Below the pieces are notes generated by a model, which made no database searches, was not told the origin of the DNA, and was given only the letters and a program-made list of their open reading frames with translations. This document shows positions 1 through 12,900 of a stretch of 64,000 nucleotides of DNA, piece after piece. Source of the stretch: Ifrita kowaldi (Eukaryota; Chordata; Aves; Passeriformes; Cinclosomatidae). The first letter of the stretch is position 1. Each line of letters starts with the position of its first letter. The translations under genes were made by a program, and so were the position numbers. The stretch spans positions 124,001 through 188,000 of the forward strand of contig VZRS01009624.1 in the NCBI GenBank assembly GCA_013398055.1. The letters run 5' to 3'.

Positions 1-1111
1 ACCAGGGTGGGTCAGTCGTGGTGCTCTGCATTTGAATTGGCTGCGCTCATTTGTAATGTTTTCCTTCCTCTGTTGCACTGCTCCTTGATTAATTAGTGCC
101 ATTAAAGCACCTACGCAGTGTACACACACAACTTGCCTTGCGTAACAGTGGGAAGGGAGAGCAAGTCCTTCTGAATTGAGGGAAAAGCCTCTGAAGTGTA
201 AATAGATAAAGATAATCAAATTCAGATGAGATTAAAATTAACAGACTGTCAACCAAGTGACACTATTAATAAATGTCCACAACAAGTAGGGACAGAAAGG
301 ACTCCGGAAAGACCAAATGTAATTTAATTAAACAAATGAGAACATACAAAAGAAACCACAGCAGATAACTGCACGGAAAGACAAATAAAGATTTCAGCAA
401 TAATTGATGTTATATTATGTACTGTATAAAATGAACCGTACTGGTGTTCCTCTCTATTTACAGAGCAAGGTGGAAAACCTTGGGATTTTACCTGTAACCT
501 TGTGCACTGCAAAAACTTGTCCTTCACGTGAGTAAATGAAGTTTTGCTCTCACATTGTTGGGCCACGTGAGTGCAGAATATACATATGTACTTACAGCAA
601 TCTCATGATGCAAGGGAATACTATTATTCTGATTTTATGGATAGAGTTTTACAACCTCATTAGTCTGGAGGCAACAAAGCTTTCTTGGTAGGGTTTGCCT
701 TGATATTACAGAGCGTGAAAAATCACATCCCGTAATCTACACGACTAAAATAGGCAAAGTTTCTGATGTAAATGCAATGAGGTTGACAAAACCCTGCCCA
801 TCAGCTGTGCTTGTTTATGATTTATGAAATCTCTTGTTTCCACATTAACACTTGAAGGAAGAGCCCCCTGTTAACCCAAAACTCAAGAACCACCCACCTG
901 CAGATGCTGAACCTCCCCTGAGGTTCCTGTCCTGGTGCTGGTTAATGGAATGCTCAGAAACCTGCATTTCTACCAAGGTATCTCCCCATCCTCAGCCACC
1001 ACACTTGAGGGACAGCACAAACTACTACAGAGACAGAAGGCATCACATCAGAATGCCCCAGCTCTTTGGGGAGCCCTCCCATTGCTGGTACAGCTCTGCC
1101 CATGAGGGTGA
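1..1111. repeat. Left copy of a 1.1-kb duplicated block, truncated at the gap
   Basis: This block recurs at 2017-3127 at a constant offset of 2,016 bp. By eye only two substitutions separate them: T at 227 versus C at 2243, and T at 853 versus C at 2869. The match runs from the first base of the window to the base before the N run, so the block probably continues upstream. No gene is recognised in it. An 80-codon minus-strand open frame at 324-566 appears twice only because the DNA does. Near-identity plus termination at a gap suggests two alleles placed in tandem by the assembler rather than a biological duplication. Confidence 0.95.
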
Positions 1112-1116
1112 NNNNN
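1112..1116. other. Assembly gap (5 N)
   Basis: Five Ns separate the left duplicate from the downstream sequence. The bases after the gap do not continue the sequence that follows the same point in the right copy (from 3128), so this is a join between two contigs, not a short unread stretch. The very small gap size resembles a placeholder for contigs that actually overlap, which is an inference. Confidence 0.97.
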
Positions 1117-2016
1117 AGCAAGGAGGCACTTGTGCCTCGTGTCTGAGCTCTGTCCTGCACAAGAGGCTCAGCCCCATGTGCTGTGCCCTGCCTTGAGTCC
1201 CCTGCCCACATCATTCCTATTAAAAATGGATAAACAAGGAGAGGTGACTGTATTGTTTCAAAACCAGCTAAAAAAAGTGCCCCTTGCTCTCTCTGTGTTG
1301 CTTGGTAGCCAAAGAACTTTGGGTGTCAGAAACACAAATTCTACCGAAGGCACCTTCCCCCATCTTGTGCAAGAGATCCTGACCACCACAAATTCCAGAT
1401 GAACTGGACACAAACATCCTCTGCTGCATTTCCCCACCCTGACAAGGTTCTAGTTACCCCTGGAAGCACCCAGAAGTTTCCAAACAAGCCATGTTCCTGA
1501 GGCAAGGGCTCTCCATGGCTCCCTCCAACCTTTTCTCAGCCCCTCTCAGAACGAGCAAAGATCACGGATTTAAGAATAAATGCATTTGAAGTGTTTATGT
1601 TTATACTTCTGTTTTTCAGACAGGGCTTTGAGTATTTCAAGGCCACATTTTGAAATTGTCTCTCCAACAACTCTAAGCGCTAGAAACTTAAAAGCAGAAC
1701 AAGGTGAGAGAGCAAGACCTGCTGCCCTGAGAAAAAGACCAGACACCTGAGAGCTGACAAAACTCATTTAAACACTGACATGATGCTGTTGCACCGAGCA
1801 TGTCCAGCAGCGACTGGGGTTCTTTAAGTACTCACACTGCGCTATCACAGGGTTTCAGAAACCTAAAGCACTAGAGATTAGTGCTTTAAACCCTAACCTG
1901 ACCTAGAGCCAAAGGGATGGGTGCCAAGGAAGGGCTGCTAATCGTTCCTCAGGGATCTGGTTTGCCTCCCTCCTGCACTGCTCTGGCTCTGCGGGATGGG
2001 GGATGCCAGGGTAACC
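1117..2016. other. Unique non-coding spacer between the two duplicate copies
   Basis: Non-coding sequence with no recognised repeat or exon. If the duplication is an assembly artefact, this stretch is the true left neighbour of 2017-3127, and a near-identical copy should lie just upstream of this window. Short open frames here, such as 1570-1767 on the minus strand, have no recognisable content. Confidence 0.6.
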
Positions 2017-3127
2017 ACCAGGGTGGGTCAGTCGTGGTGCTCTGCATTTGAATTGGCTGCGCTCATTTGTAATGTTTTCCTTCCTCTGTTGCACTGCTCC
2101 TTGATTAATTAGTGCCATTAAAGCACCTACGCAGTGTACACACACAACTTGCCTTGCGTAACAGTGGGAAGGGAGAGCAAGTCCTTCTGAATTGAGGGAA
2201 AAGCCTCTGAAGTGTAAATAGATAAAGATAATCAAATTCAGACGAGATTAAAATTAACAGACTGTCAACCAAGTGACACTATTAATAAATGTCCACAACA
2301 AGTAGGGACAGAAAGGACTCCGGAAAGACCAAATGTAATTTAATTAAACAAATGAGAACATACAAAAGAAACCACAGCAGATAACTGCACGGAAAGACAA
2401 ATAAAGATTTCAGCAATAATTGATGTTATATTATGTACTGTATAAAATGAACCGTACTGGTGTTCCTCTCTATTTACAGAGCAAGGTGGAAAACCTTGGG
2501 ATTTTACCTGTAACCTTGTGCACTGCAAAAACTTGTCCTTCACGTGAGTAAATGAAGTTTTGCTCTCACATTGTTGGGCCACGTGAGTGCAGAATATACA
2601 TATGTACTTACAGCAATCTCATGATGCAAGGGAATACTATTATTCTGATTTTATGGATAGAGTTTTACAACCTCATTAGTCTGGAGGCAACAAAGCTTTC
2701 TTGGTAGGGTTTGCCTTGATATTACAGAGCGTGAAAAATCACATCCCGTAATCTACACGACTAAAATAGGCAAAGTTTCTGATGTAAATGCAATGAGGTT
2801 GACAAAACCCTGCCCATCAGCTGTGCTTGTTTATGATTTATGAAATCTCTTGTTTCCACATTAACACTCGAAGGAAGAGCCCCCTGTTAACCCAAAACTC
2901 AAGAACCACCCACCTGCAGATGCTGAACCTCCCCTGAGGTTCCTGTCCTGGTGCTGGTTAATGGAATGCTCAGAAACCTGCATTTCTACCAAGGTATCTC
3001 CCCATCCTCAGCCACCACACTTGAGGGACAGCACAAACTACTACAGAGACAGAAGGCATCACATCAGAATGCCCCAGCTCTTTGGGGAGCCCTCCCATTG
3101 CTGGTACAGCTCTGCCCATGAGGGTGA
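2017..3127. repeat. Right copy of the 1.1-kb duplicated block, continuous on both sides
   Basis: Matches 1-1111 with two visible substitutions. This copy runs without a gap into unique sequence on both sides and is the better candidate for the real locus. No coding potential is recognised. The block contains modestly AT-rich non-coding DNA with no CR1 similarity. Confidence 0.95.
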
Positions 3128-3469
3128 ATCCTTATTCCCTCAAGGGAAAAACAAGGCCAAAAAGAAAAGAAACTGAAATGAACTCCAACCTTTAAAAAAA
3201 TCACATCTGTGTCGATACGGGAGCTCCTTCCAATATAAAAACTCTGCCTTAAGAAGTCACAGCCCAGAACAACTGAATAACCCAGAGGTTATTTTCACTC
3301 TTGAGTTTGTAAAAATTCTGTTAAAAAATAATGCATTACATGGTTCAGCATTGAATTCTACCATCACAGCACTGTTTAATGTGGCAGTTCCCTAATTGTC
3401 ACTGCTTCCTATACCACTTCACTAATCAATTCATTTGATTTTACTGTGTTTCAGTCACTCCACAGAGGA
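3128..3469. other. Non-coding stretch, nothing recognised
   Basis: AT-rich sequence between the duplicated block and an ancient CR1 relic. I see no exon, RNA gene or repeat here. Confidence 0.5.
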
Positions 3470-4295
3470 ATCACAGAGTGGTGGGTGTTTCTAATGAGAT
3501 CCTGCAAGGACCCTGAGTAATTGACCCTCAGCTATACAACATTTTTATCAACAAGCTGGAAGAAAATACGAAAACATTATTTGATAAAAATGTCAAATGA
3601 CTGACAAAGATTAGGAGAATGGTAAATAATGAAGTGGAGAAGGTATTGATTCAAAGCAACCTGATAAGATCAACACAAGCAAGCATTATGTGCTCCACAG
3701 TACAGCTACTGAATGAGCCCTAAATCCTAATTAGGAAATAGGATAAACTGAATCCTAGGAACAAAGCACGTACAGCACTTTCACAGGTTGGAAGGGTTTA
3801 TTCGGGGAAGAAAGGGGCTAAAATACAGAAAAAACTTGGAAATCAAGACCAGGCATTGCCATTGTAGCGAAGGGTCTAATGCATTACCTGACAGTGTCAG
3901 CAGAATAAAGCCACATGGGAATAGAAAGATTATATCACACTGGTAATGTGAATTGGAACAACCACAGCAGCAACCAGCAGTGCTGTCCCTGCATTTGGTT
4001 TTGCATCAAAAAGCCACAAGAATGATTGAAGGACTAGTAAATACGTGGTCAGTGCAAAAAGTAAGGAACTCCATCTGTTCAGATTTTCAGAAGAAAGGAG
4101 AGGGTACAAATTGATGACAGCTGATTAATACCTACACAGGACGCTGAAGTTCCATAATTGCAGCCTCTTTATGAAACAAATGGAGCTGTGATAGGATCCA
4201 GGAGCTGGGAATTGAGCTAGGCAAGCTTTTACTTGAAATAAGATGCTGCATTTTAATAGCCAGAGTAAATAACAACTGGAAATGATTTATTGAGA
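3470..4295 (+). mobile_element. Ancient degraded CR1 LINE, 3' part of ORF2
   Basis: The sense strand follows the 3' half of CR1 ORF2 as known from turtle, crocodile and bird copies, in the right order. Landmarks are 'acatttttatcaacaagctg' near 3540 (the conserved NIFINDL-type segment before the reverse-transcriptase active site), 'gacaaagattaggagaatgg' near 3603, 'cacaagaatgattgaaggac' near 4016, and the segment near 4200-4250 that corresponds to the basic, W/N-rich C-terminal region. The reading frame is broken by many indels and stops, and no avian-type CR1 3' octamer tail is present. It is far more diverged than the other CR1 copies here, so it probably inserted before modern birds arose. 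Ends are approximate. Confidence 0.75.
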
Positions 4296-7200
4296 ATTAA
4301 AGTGTGTTCCTCAACACCGTAAACCTGCATTTCACAAGTGGATGTTTCCTGAGATACGCCCAGCTCAGCTGGATTAATTCAGAGTGGCCTTCAGGAGGTC
4401 AGAGGAGGTCTGTGCACTGCTCCCTTCTGCCTTTACAAACCACAGGTCTCCAGATCAATCCCCATTCCTGCACCCGGAGTGTTTCCTTCAGGTCATTAAG
4501 TTTAACATCCACTCTCCCTTCATTTGCAATGTGCAATTTAAAGCTATAACTGCTGCCTTAATTTAATGGTAATTAAACCTGAGCCGGCCCCAGTGTTTTC
4601 TGTGACCAGCTCCCTGATGCGAAGGGAGAGCTGGACAGAACCTTCTGGAGCCACCATCGGCCCGGGCTGCCAGGAGGGGACAGAGACAAGAGCACAGCTG
4701 ACTCTCCCCCACAGGGCAGTCACATTTATGGAATTTAATTAAAGAATTGTGTCATTAGAAAGCCTGTCTGGCATGCAGGACCACAGGAACAGGGTGTCAG
4801 CTAAGGAGCAGAGATACAGGAAGCCAGCACAGAGTCCTGACATCGGAAGAATATTCTGCCACTGAGATAAGCTTCCCTCAGCCCAGGTCCTGAGGTAATG
4901 CAGGAATTGCTCATCTCTACATCCATTTTTCCAGCAGTGACACCATTTGGACAACATTCCTCTTCCTGAAAACCTTTTTCCCAGTGTTCCTCCTCCTGTC
5001 CCTCAGCCCAAGCCTCACACAGCCTCAGTTAAACACCACACACAAAATAAACCAGTCCCGACATTCAGCCCACAGCGTTTCTGGAAGCAGCTCTCACTGG
5101 CACCGTGTGGAAAGACATAGGCTCTTATTTAAAGTTGATTTTGAAAGGTTTTCACTGATAGCTCGTTCAGTTGGTCAAGAAATTGTGCAACTTTGTGAAT
5201 ATTCTTTCCAGCCAGAGTGCAGGACACAACTGCTGAATAACTCACTCCAAGTGCCCATCAGTGACGGTGATTATGCACCAGAGCACCTCATTAAGCCTCT
5301 CTCTGGTATCCATCTGATCAGGACAACTGTGAGCCATTGTCGTGTTTGTCAACTATGACACAGCTTGCCATGCTTGAAAAGGGGCACATTCTGAGACTGC
5401 AAGCCAGCAACACAGCGAAGAATGGGAAAAATGCAGCTTGGAGAAGGAATGTTTAAAAACAGACTCCAATTATGCCAGTCCTGAAAGGCTGATGCTTCCT
5501 CTGAAGGAGCCACACACACAAAACTCTGTCAGGAGTGCTAAAACACAAAGTCTATTTGCTCCTCTTTGCCTAGCCACACACTTCTCACTAGGTATAATGG
5601 GAGTTAAAAGCTGTGCTCAGGTCTTCAGAGAGCCAGATAGGGAAATGCCTGAAATCTTAATAAATATACATGCCTTGCCTCAGCTTTACATTAAATTAAA
5701 GGAAAAAAAATAGCACTCTTTGACCCGAACCAAAGGAGACATAGCTGGAAAACTTCAAGCCAAGGAGCTGGTATCTCATACAACACACAGGCTGGCTGTG
5801 GACTCCTCCCCTCCTGCTGCCTTGGACAAGCATTGCAGAATTTGATTTTAAAGTATTAATCACGTAGTGACCACCAACCAGGTATTCTGTGCTTTTTCAT
5901 TTGCAAAGCTCTTTTCCTGCTAAGTTATCTAACAACTACTTAAGAAAAAGCTCCCCTGAAACACAGAAAACAGCAACTGGTGTGCATATGGTGATGGGGG
6001 ACATCAAACCTAACAGGTGTGCTCTAAAATCCCTTCTAGTTAGTGCAGAAGACAGAAAGGAATTTACTTATACCATCATGTACATTGCTAATAAAGAACT
6101 TGAGAAATTGTTAGGGGGAGTGGGATTTATTTAACCCCGTTGTTTAGCAGAAATGGCACAATCTATACTCTCATCACTGAAATAAGTAAGAAAGCCTTAA
6201 AGCAATACATGGATTGCTGCCACCACCACCACCAAGTGCCACAATATACATAAGCAAACTGGTTTAAGATAGATAACCTCAGATGGAAAACATTGCACTG
6301 CTGTCTTTGAATTTTGGTCTGGTCTTAAAATACGACTCAGTTTTCATATAAATGTAACTGTGCTTAAAAATAAAAACTGCTGCTTGTGTACCAATCTATT
6401 TGCAGTGCCACGGATCTAAGAACGAGCCCCAACCACACCCTGGGATTTGGTTTCACTCCTGTTGTTAGTGGAGGTAATTTATTCAATGTTGTAAACAAAT
6501 GCAGCTCTTGGAAACTCTCTGCGTGGGGAGGACTTTGGAGAAGGCAGCTTTGCTTTTACTGATACCAGCAGGGAGGTCAGCAATAAAAACCTTAATGGCT
6601 TCTCTCAAGTGGAATACTTCAAACCTTCTCAAATGAATTCCATTCTCCTGATGCCCACATGGGAATTTACATGGAGATACAGAACAGAACAGCAGAGATG
6701 CTGAACAGGTTTTAGCTGCAGAAGTGAGAACCTCCTCGTGGCTTCTCCAGCACGCCAGCATCTCTCCTGCTGATCCACAGAAGAGATGTTGGGATCATGT
6801 AGGTTTCTCCCTTGAGATGAGGCTGATGGCACAGCAGGACTATCTCAGAAGTTTCAGCAACACAATAAAAGTCTCTGTGCTCTGAAATAAAAATTAGGAG
6901 ACTAATGGGACTTGGGGTTTCTCAACAGACCGCAGCCTTGTTGGTTTATTGCACACAATTTAGTGATAGTCATACCTTTCACAGGGTGCAAAAAGTGCCT
7001 TTTTTTTTTAATAACAGCTACAGAAAATCAATAGATTTCATGAGTTCAATTAATCCCTGCAGCTGCTGTGCCAGAGTCAGAAGGAAACAAAGAAATTTTC
7101 CATTTCTAAGCTGTGGGACTAAGCTGTTGTCTGTAGAGGAAGATGCTCCTCGAGTACCTTAAACTGTGGTTCCCATTCCTGTAATTTGTGATTTTTTTAG

Positions 7201-8283
7201 GGTAAGCCTTTGTAATTATAAAGGTAAGCCAGTGCTAGACTATGCTCTGAACTAACAGAGTTGTTTATATCTAAATGTGTTGGACATCTCTTAGACACGA
7301 AGCCACCAGGATTTAGGTTTGGATAATGGATCAAGGTCCTCGAGCCAGCCCCTTCTTGCTGCATTACATGGAGGTTCATGCTAGAGAACTTCTGCCCTAC
7401 TGCTGGTACTGATTCTGAAGTAATTAGAGGAACACTGACTACCTGAAAATCCATTTTTAGATCTTTTTCCCTGAGGTGCTGTCTTTTGAGGCAGCGGATA
7501 CTCAGCAGGGCTTGGAGAGCAACTTTCCAGCTGCACATTGTGTCTTCTGCAGGGACAACTGTGTTGTCTGATCCCAGCTTAACCCCTGCCACCTGCATGA
7601 CTGAAACCTGCAGGATACCTCTTGTTTATGGGATATTTCCATGTCCAAACTCTGACCCAGCTTGGACAACCAACTGTGGAACAGGGGCTGGGGCACCTCT
7701 GGCACCGACCTGTGCACACCAGGGACCTCACTGAAATGTGTGAAACTCTACCTACATCTTGTCCAAGAAAAAGGTTAATGTTCCATTTCCCCTTCTAAAT
7801 GGCCAGTTTGGGTCCTGCACGGGGCCTATAAAGCTGGGCTTAGCTAATTACTTTGTGGTAAAAGCAGTGACCTCAAGTAGCTCACTGTCCTTTATTGCTG
7901 CCAGATTTTATTCCAGGACAGTTATCCTGGTGTAAATAGAAACCTTTTCACATCTCAGGCAAAGTAACAGCCTCTGCATTTCCAACTCTCCTGTGGAATT
8001 TTTTTTTTTGCCAGTGGCAAATCTGAGCTAAATTTAGAATGTTTATTGAATGATTCACCTTCTGCACAGCCCAGAGCAGCTGCCTTGTGACAATGTCACT
8101 TCCCAAAAAAAAGCAGCTTCTACAAAGGCACGACACGGTGACAAAGTGAGGACAAGGAACACACTGAGCCAGAGGGACAGTGATGGGCCTCAGTTCACTG
8201 CTAAGGTTCTGAACAGGTGACTCAGAGCACTCGAGGCAGAGGGAGCATCCTTTTGGCAAACTCAGATGAGGGATTTTTCAGCG
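4296..8283. other. Non-coding stretch with minor simple repeats
   Basis: About 4 kb without a supported gene. Open frames at 4984-5358 (+, 124 codons) and 7197-7598 (-, 133 codons) match no family I recognise and lack repeats, signal peptides or clear splice context, so they are treated as chance frames. The stretch contains a (CCA)5 tract at 6220-6234 and T runs at 7000-7009 and 7999-8009. Confidence 0.5.
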
Positions 8284-8680
8284 ATAGAATCACAGAACAG
8301 TCTGAGTTGGAAGGGACCTTAAAGCCCATCTCATTCCAACTCCCTGCCATGGGCAGGGACACCTTCCACTACCCCAGGTTGCTCCAAGCCCCGTCCAACC
8401 TGACCTGGAACACTTCCAGGGATGGGGCAGCCACAGCTTCTCTGGACAATCTGTGCCAGGGCCTCACCACCCTCATATATCAGGTATCTTCCATATATTT
8501 AACCCAAATTTCCTCTCTTTTGGTTTGTTCCCATTACTCTTTGTCCTGTCACTCCAGTTCCTGATGCAAAGTCCCTCTCCAACTTCCCTGTATCTCCTTC
8601 AGATCCTGGAAAGTGCTGTGAGGTCTCCACACAACCTTCTCTCCTCCAGCCTGACCAGCCCCAAATATTCCCAGCCTGAA
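8284..8680 (-). mobile_element. CR1 LINE 3' fragment
   Basis: Read on the plus strand, this starts with the reverse complement of the CR1 3' end ('gatagaatcacagaacag', the octamer tail), then 'gttggaagggacctta' and 'ccatgggcagggacacct', and continues through the C-terminal ORF2 and adjacent region to 'ccagcctgaccagcccc' near 8650. That is the standard antisense view of an avian CR1. The copy is 5'-truncated, as CR1 usually is, and carries small indels. An apparent 159-codon plus-strand frame (8453-8932) is just antisense CR1 plus flank. Confidence 0.93.
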
Positions 8681-9903
8681 GGAAAACCACTCCCCTCTTC
8701 TCCAGCTATCAAAACAGGGCAGGAAGGGGCAGTGTCGAGCTCTCTGAGCTCCTGGCACACGAGCAGCTGGTTCCCTGCCCTGTGTTGTCAGCGGGCACAT
8801 GGCACAGCCTCGCAGGCACCACGTTCCCAACGGAGCAGCCCCAGGAGCGGCTCCTCCTTGTTGGGAGTGCGGATCAGTTTGTATTTTTCAACACGACGAT
8901 CGCGGCTGCCAAACCTGGTAATGAAAAATTGAAAGTCAAATAACCCCTATTAGTCTGTCAAAGGTTGATGGAGCTGGTATTCTATTTTCCCATTGTGAAC
9001 GACTCCCATTGTTGGGAGCTGACAGGCAAATCTCTGCAGAAATATGGACTCTTTGTGAGAGCTATTTATAGCAACACATGACAATGCAGGGCCGGAATAT
9101 GCATGCTGAGGCATTGCCTGGGGTGTGCAAGAGCCCCCTGGTGCAATTCCTGGGTTGCAAGGAAAAATTCCATTAAGATAAGAACGTCTGAGAGACCCAG
9201 AGACAGATGAGATATGGAGGAGTTGGGAGGAATGACTTGGGGGCTGTTACGGCATGGCACAACAGCCTATGTACCACAGCCTTTTAGGGATGAGGAGAGA
9301 GCAGATTTATCAAGAGCACGGAGCAGGAAATGGCAGGTTTGTGCTTATTTTGCTCTGCTTTGCTTTTTTTGGTGGCTTTTTGTTTGTTTGTTTCTTTTTG
9401 TGAGCAGTTCAAAAGCAAACCAGGTCTGTGTGTGGACGGCAGAAGAAGAGGATGATCAATAGGAACAACGGCAGGATGGATGGCTGCAGGAGGGAGCCAG
9501 AGGCTCTCTGACAAATATTGAATATTGGCTGGGCCTGGGTGCCCACTGTGCTCCGTGTACACTGAGACAGATCCAGGCTTTGCAGCAGAGTCAGTAAAGT
9601 CAGGACAAAGCCCAAAGATGAGGATCAAAGGAACGATTTCAGCAATTTCTTCCCAAAACGTTGGGAAGACAGAGCACAAGGACAGGATAAAAGAGCCTCC
9701 TCAGCTGAGCATACACTGGTGCAATTAAACCTCATGCAGATGACCTTTCTCCTCCTCCTTGGATGCCAAAATTAATTTTGGAGAGTGGAGTCCTCAGTGC
9801 CAGCCAGGCCCCTCCACCTTTCCCTGTGGGCAGCTGGTGCTCTCCAAAACCAAAGAGGAGCTGCTGATGCTTTTACCAGATGTGTTCTGATGCACATGGC
9901 TTT
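8681..9903. other. Non-coding stretch, nothing recognised
   Basis: Mixed-composition non-coding DNA between a CR1 and a purine tract. A T-rich patch lies near 9362-9400. No exon or RNA gene is recognised. Confidence 0.5.
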
Positions 9904-9963
9904 GAAAAGAGGGGAAAAGGAAGAAGGAAAGAAGGGGAAGTGAAGGGAAAGGATAAGAAAAAG
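9904..9963 (+). repeat. Polypurine (GA-rich) tract of about 60 bp
   Basis: All but two of about 60 bases are A or G, with T only near 9941 and 9954. It is low-complexity, built from irregular GGGGAAA/GAAGAAA units. Tracts like this can adopt triplex structures, but no long mirror repeat is evident. Confidence 0.85.
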
Positions 9964-12900
9964 CAGCACCACGATGGTAGTGGTAGTGTTTTTGTGGTAG
10001 TGTTTGCTCCACGTATTTGAAGCTCCTGCATATTGAAATCCTCTGCAATGTCCTGTCTGCATTAGCCACAGATAAAGAGGCAAAACAAGCTAGCAGTTCT
10101 CCTGGCACTTGGGGAACCAGATTTCTGAATTTTCACTCTTCCTTCTCATTTTTAACTGTGAAACACTTCAGGAGCTGGTGAACAGCAGCATTTTGAATTG
10201 TTGGCAGAAGGTACAAGCACGACACTGTGCTTTGCCCATTGCCCACTCTGCAGGCTGAGGCTCTCTGGTGGCTCTGGGGGATTCTCACTCCTGCCTGAGG
10301 TGCTGCCATAATGCCTTGATGGATCCTTTGGTGGATCAATTAAAAGAGTAAAAATCAGAGTTCACAGGACAAGAACTCTTCAAAGATGAGTCACTGTGTG
10401 GTAACAGCGTAGGCCGTGGAAATGTAGCCAAGTTCCTTCTTCCCCCAACCCAGCATCAGTTTTACAAAGCTCCTGCAGTTTCCATTCCCTTACCTGATAG
10501 AAAACTTCTGAGCATACAGATAACACATTTATAGGCATCAAATAGTTATCAAGCCTGCTAGATACTGTTATTGTATACAGATAAGATACAACAGACACCC
10601 ATATAAAGGAAAGAGGCTGAGACTGATAAAACTCCACGAGCACAAAGAGCAGCTTAGCACTCACCCACCTCTCAGGCTCTCGTTACCAACTCTTTCAACT
10701 AAAAAAGAAACACCAAAAATTGGAGGAAATCTTTAAAATCCTTGAACAGTTACAGCAAGGTCACCAAATCCCACCCAAGCCATCAGTGCCTCCCTCACTT
10801 CTTGCAGTCAGACACACAAGTTTGGGCTTCCTCTCATCTCACCAGTTTGGCATTTTCTTCCCTTTCTTGCCTGATTTTCCAGTTATCAAGAGAGTAGTGT
10901 GCATAGGAGGGAGTCTGTATGTATAACCATTTCCATATGGTTTAAAATAATTAAAACCTTAAACCGTGTGATTTCAGGGGTAAAAGCTAGTCCTAAAGCA
11001 AGGATTTCAGTTCTAATCCTGGATGAATAATTAGCTGATTCAAACATGTGTTTATGGGGACAATAGAGTTCCACTGGGCAGCAAGACACCAAAATAATGA
11101 CAAGTGAATTAAAGTGTGTCCTCCTTGCCATCCCAAATGTTGTGGGATGTCTCCCAGCTCTCCACAGGCAGAGGAGAGCCTCCCAGACCAGCAACCCCTC
11201 TGGGAAGTGCAGCTGCAATGACACTGCTCAGAGAAAAGAATGTCAACATCTGGTTCTAAAACCGTTTCTCAAAGGTTCAGAAAACACAAACACAATAAAA
11301 TTTGGGTTGATTCAGGTGCAAACTTGCCAGACTTGCAAGCCACAAGGAAGAGAGCACGCTCACAAGTCTCTGTGTGGAATAAGAATTACTGGTTTAGTTC
11401 TTTAAGTACATTAAATAAGAGAGTTTTGACTTGGAATCAATAGGAAAGCTCGGAAAGTTAAATACAGAACACAACAGATTATGCAGAAAATGATCCTTGA
11501 AAATTTTTGCACTTATGCAACGCTGGAAGATTTTATCTTCTCTATGACTGGACCTCTTAGCTCATTAAATGTCAATATTTTGGTCTATTACTGCATTTTA
11601 TGTGGCAATGCTGAGCCCATAAATGTGACAGGGGGTCTGTGAGTAGCTGCACTGGGGGGTGGCAATAAAAAATATACAGCAGGGCACTGTGTCCTCAGTA
11701 AGGAGGAAAGTTGTTGTTCTCTACACAAATCTCAGGAGATTAAGCAATGGAAAAGTGTGTCAGACAGCAGGATTTCACAGTCCAGAAACTCAAAAATAAG
11801 ATAAAACTCCAAAATCGAATTACCACTCCTGCCAATAAGCTATTACTGTGCAGTTATTAAATACACACAGACATTCCCATGACCACGTTGCTCTGTAAAT
11901 CACACTTGCAGACAGTTCATTTAATGAACACTGTTTGAGTAGACAATCTGTTTGGGATGATATTAAATATATAACTCCACTTGCTAAGAAATGCATTCAT
12001 ACTTAAACTTCCTTGCAATCCTCCCTCTAAAAAAGGAGGAGAGGAGAAGAACAAATCATTGCCAAGTGGCAATTTTCAGTTTCTGAAAGCAGCAAGTGGG
12101 AACCAAAGCTTAATTTAATTAAATAATTTACCTTTAAAGAATTTAAAGGGGATACAGGGTAAAGCTGGATGATAGCCCAGAAAAAAAATATGTAGAATTT
12201 CACCTGACGTTTTTAGGAACTAAAATATTTAATTTTAGTTGATTTAATTTACTTGTGTTGCAGGAAATGCTCTTGCCTTGACAGGCACTTTGAGGGTGTA
12301 AACATGACATAGAGTGTCCTTCTAGCTGCTCCTGTGTCCCAGACATTCCCAGTGCCTGTAGCTGGCAGTCAGGTGGGTCCTGCCTCATCCCTAAGCATCC
12401 TTCTGGTTGTTCCCAGGGAGCCAGCACTTTCCTGGGGGATTTCCCTCCCCTTTTGCAGTCCAAGGCTTTGGGGTTACATCTCACCACGTGCCCAGCAGCA
12501 ATTGCTGATGATGCCTGACCCAAATATGCTGCAATCCCAATTCCCTGTTTTATGGGCGATCTTGGCCACCCTCTCCTAGGGTCACCGTGTTGCTGGATTG
12601 GTGCAAAACCAGGAGGAGAAGGTGAGAAAAGTGCCTTCCCCAGGGACTGAACTGTGCTGGAGGTGGTACCCGATGGGAACAGGGACAACGTGGATCCTGG
12701 AGCTGTAATGTGTGTTTTATAAGCAGAGCAGATTTAAAGGCCATGCACAATCCCACGCTGCAGGGGTTTAGCCAGACTCCATCAGGATTTAGGTGCAGAT
12801 TCTGCTGGAGAAAAGGGAGGTGTCTTATCAGGGATCTGCTGCCTGGGGGCTTGCTTGTATTCCCCTTGGAAGCACCTGGTGGCCCCTCAGCCCTCATGTG

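Noticed and set aside
324..566. 80-codon frame present identically at 2340-2582
   Set aside because: Identity comes from the DNA duplication, not from selection on a protein; no domain seen.
640..680. 'attctgattttatggatag' (also near 2656) resembling an antisense MIR
   Set aside because: Too diverged and too short; the second occurrence is only the duplicated block.
7197..7598. 133-codon minus-strand frame
   Set aside because: Reads plausibly as protein by eye but matches no family I recognise; a competing plus-strand frame overlaps it and no splice signals are convincing.
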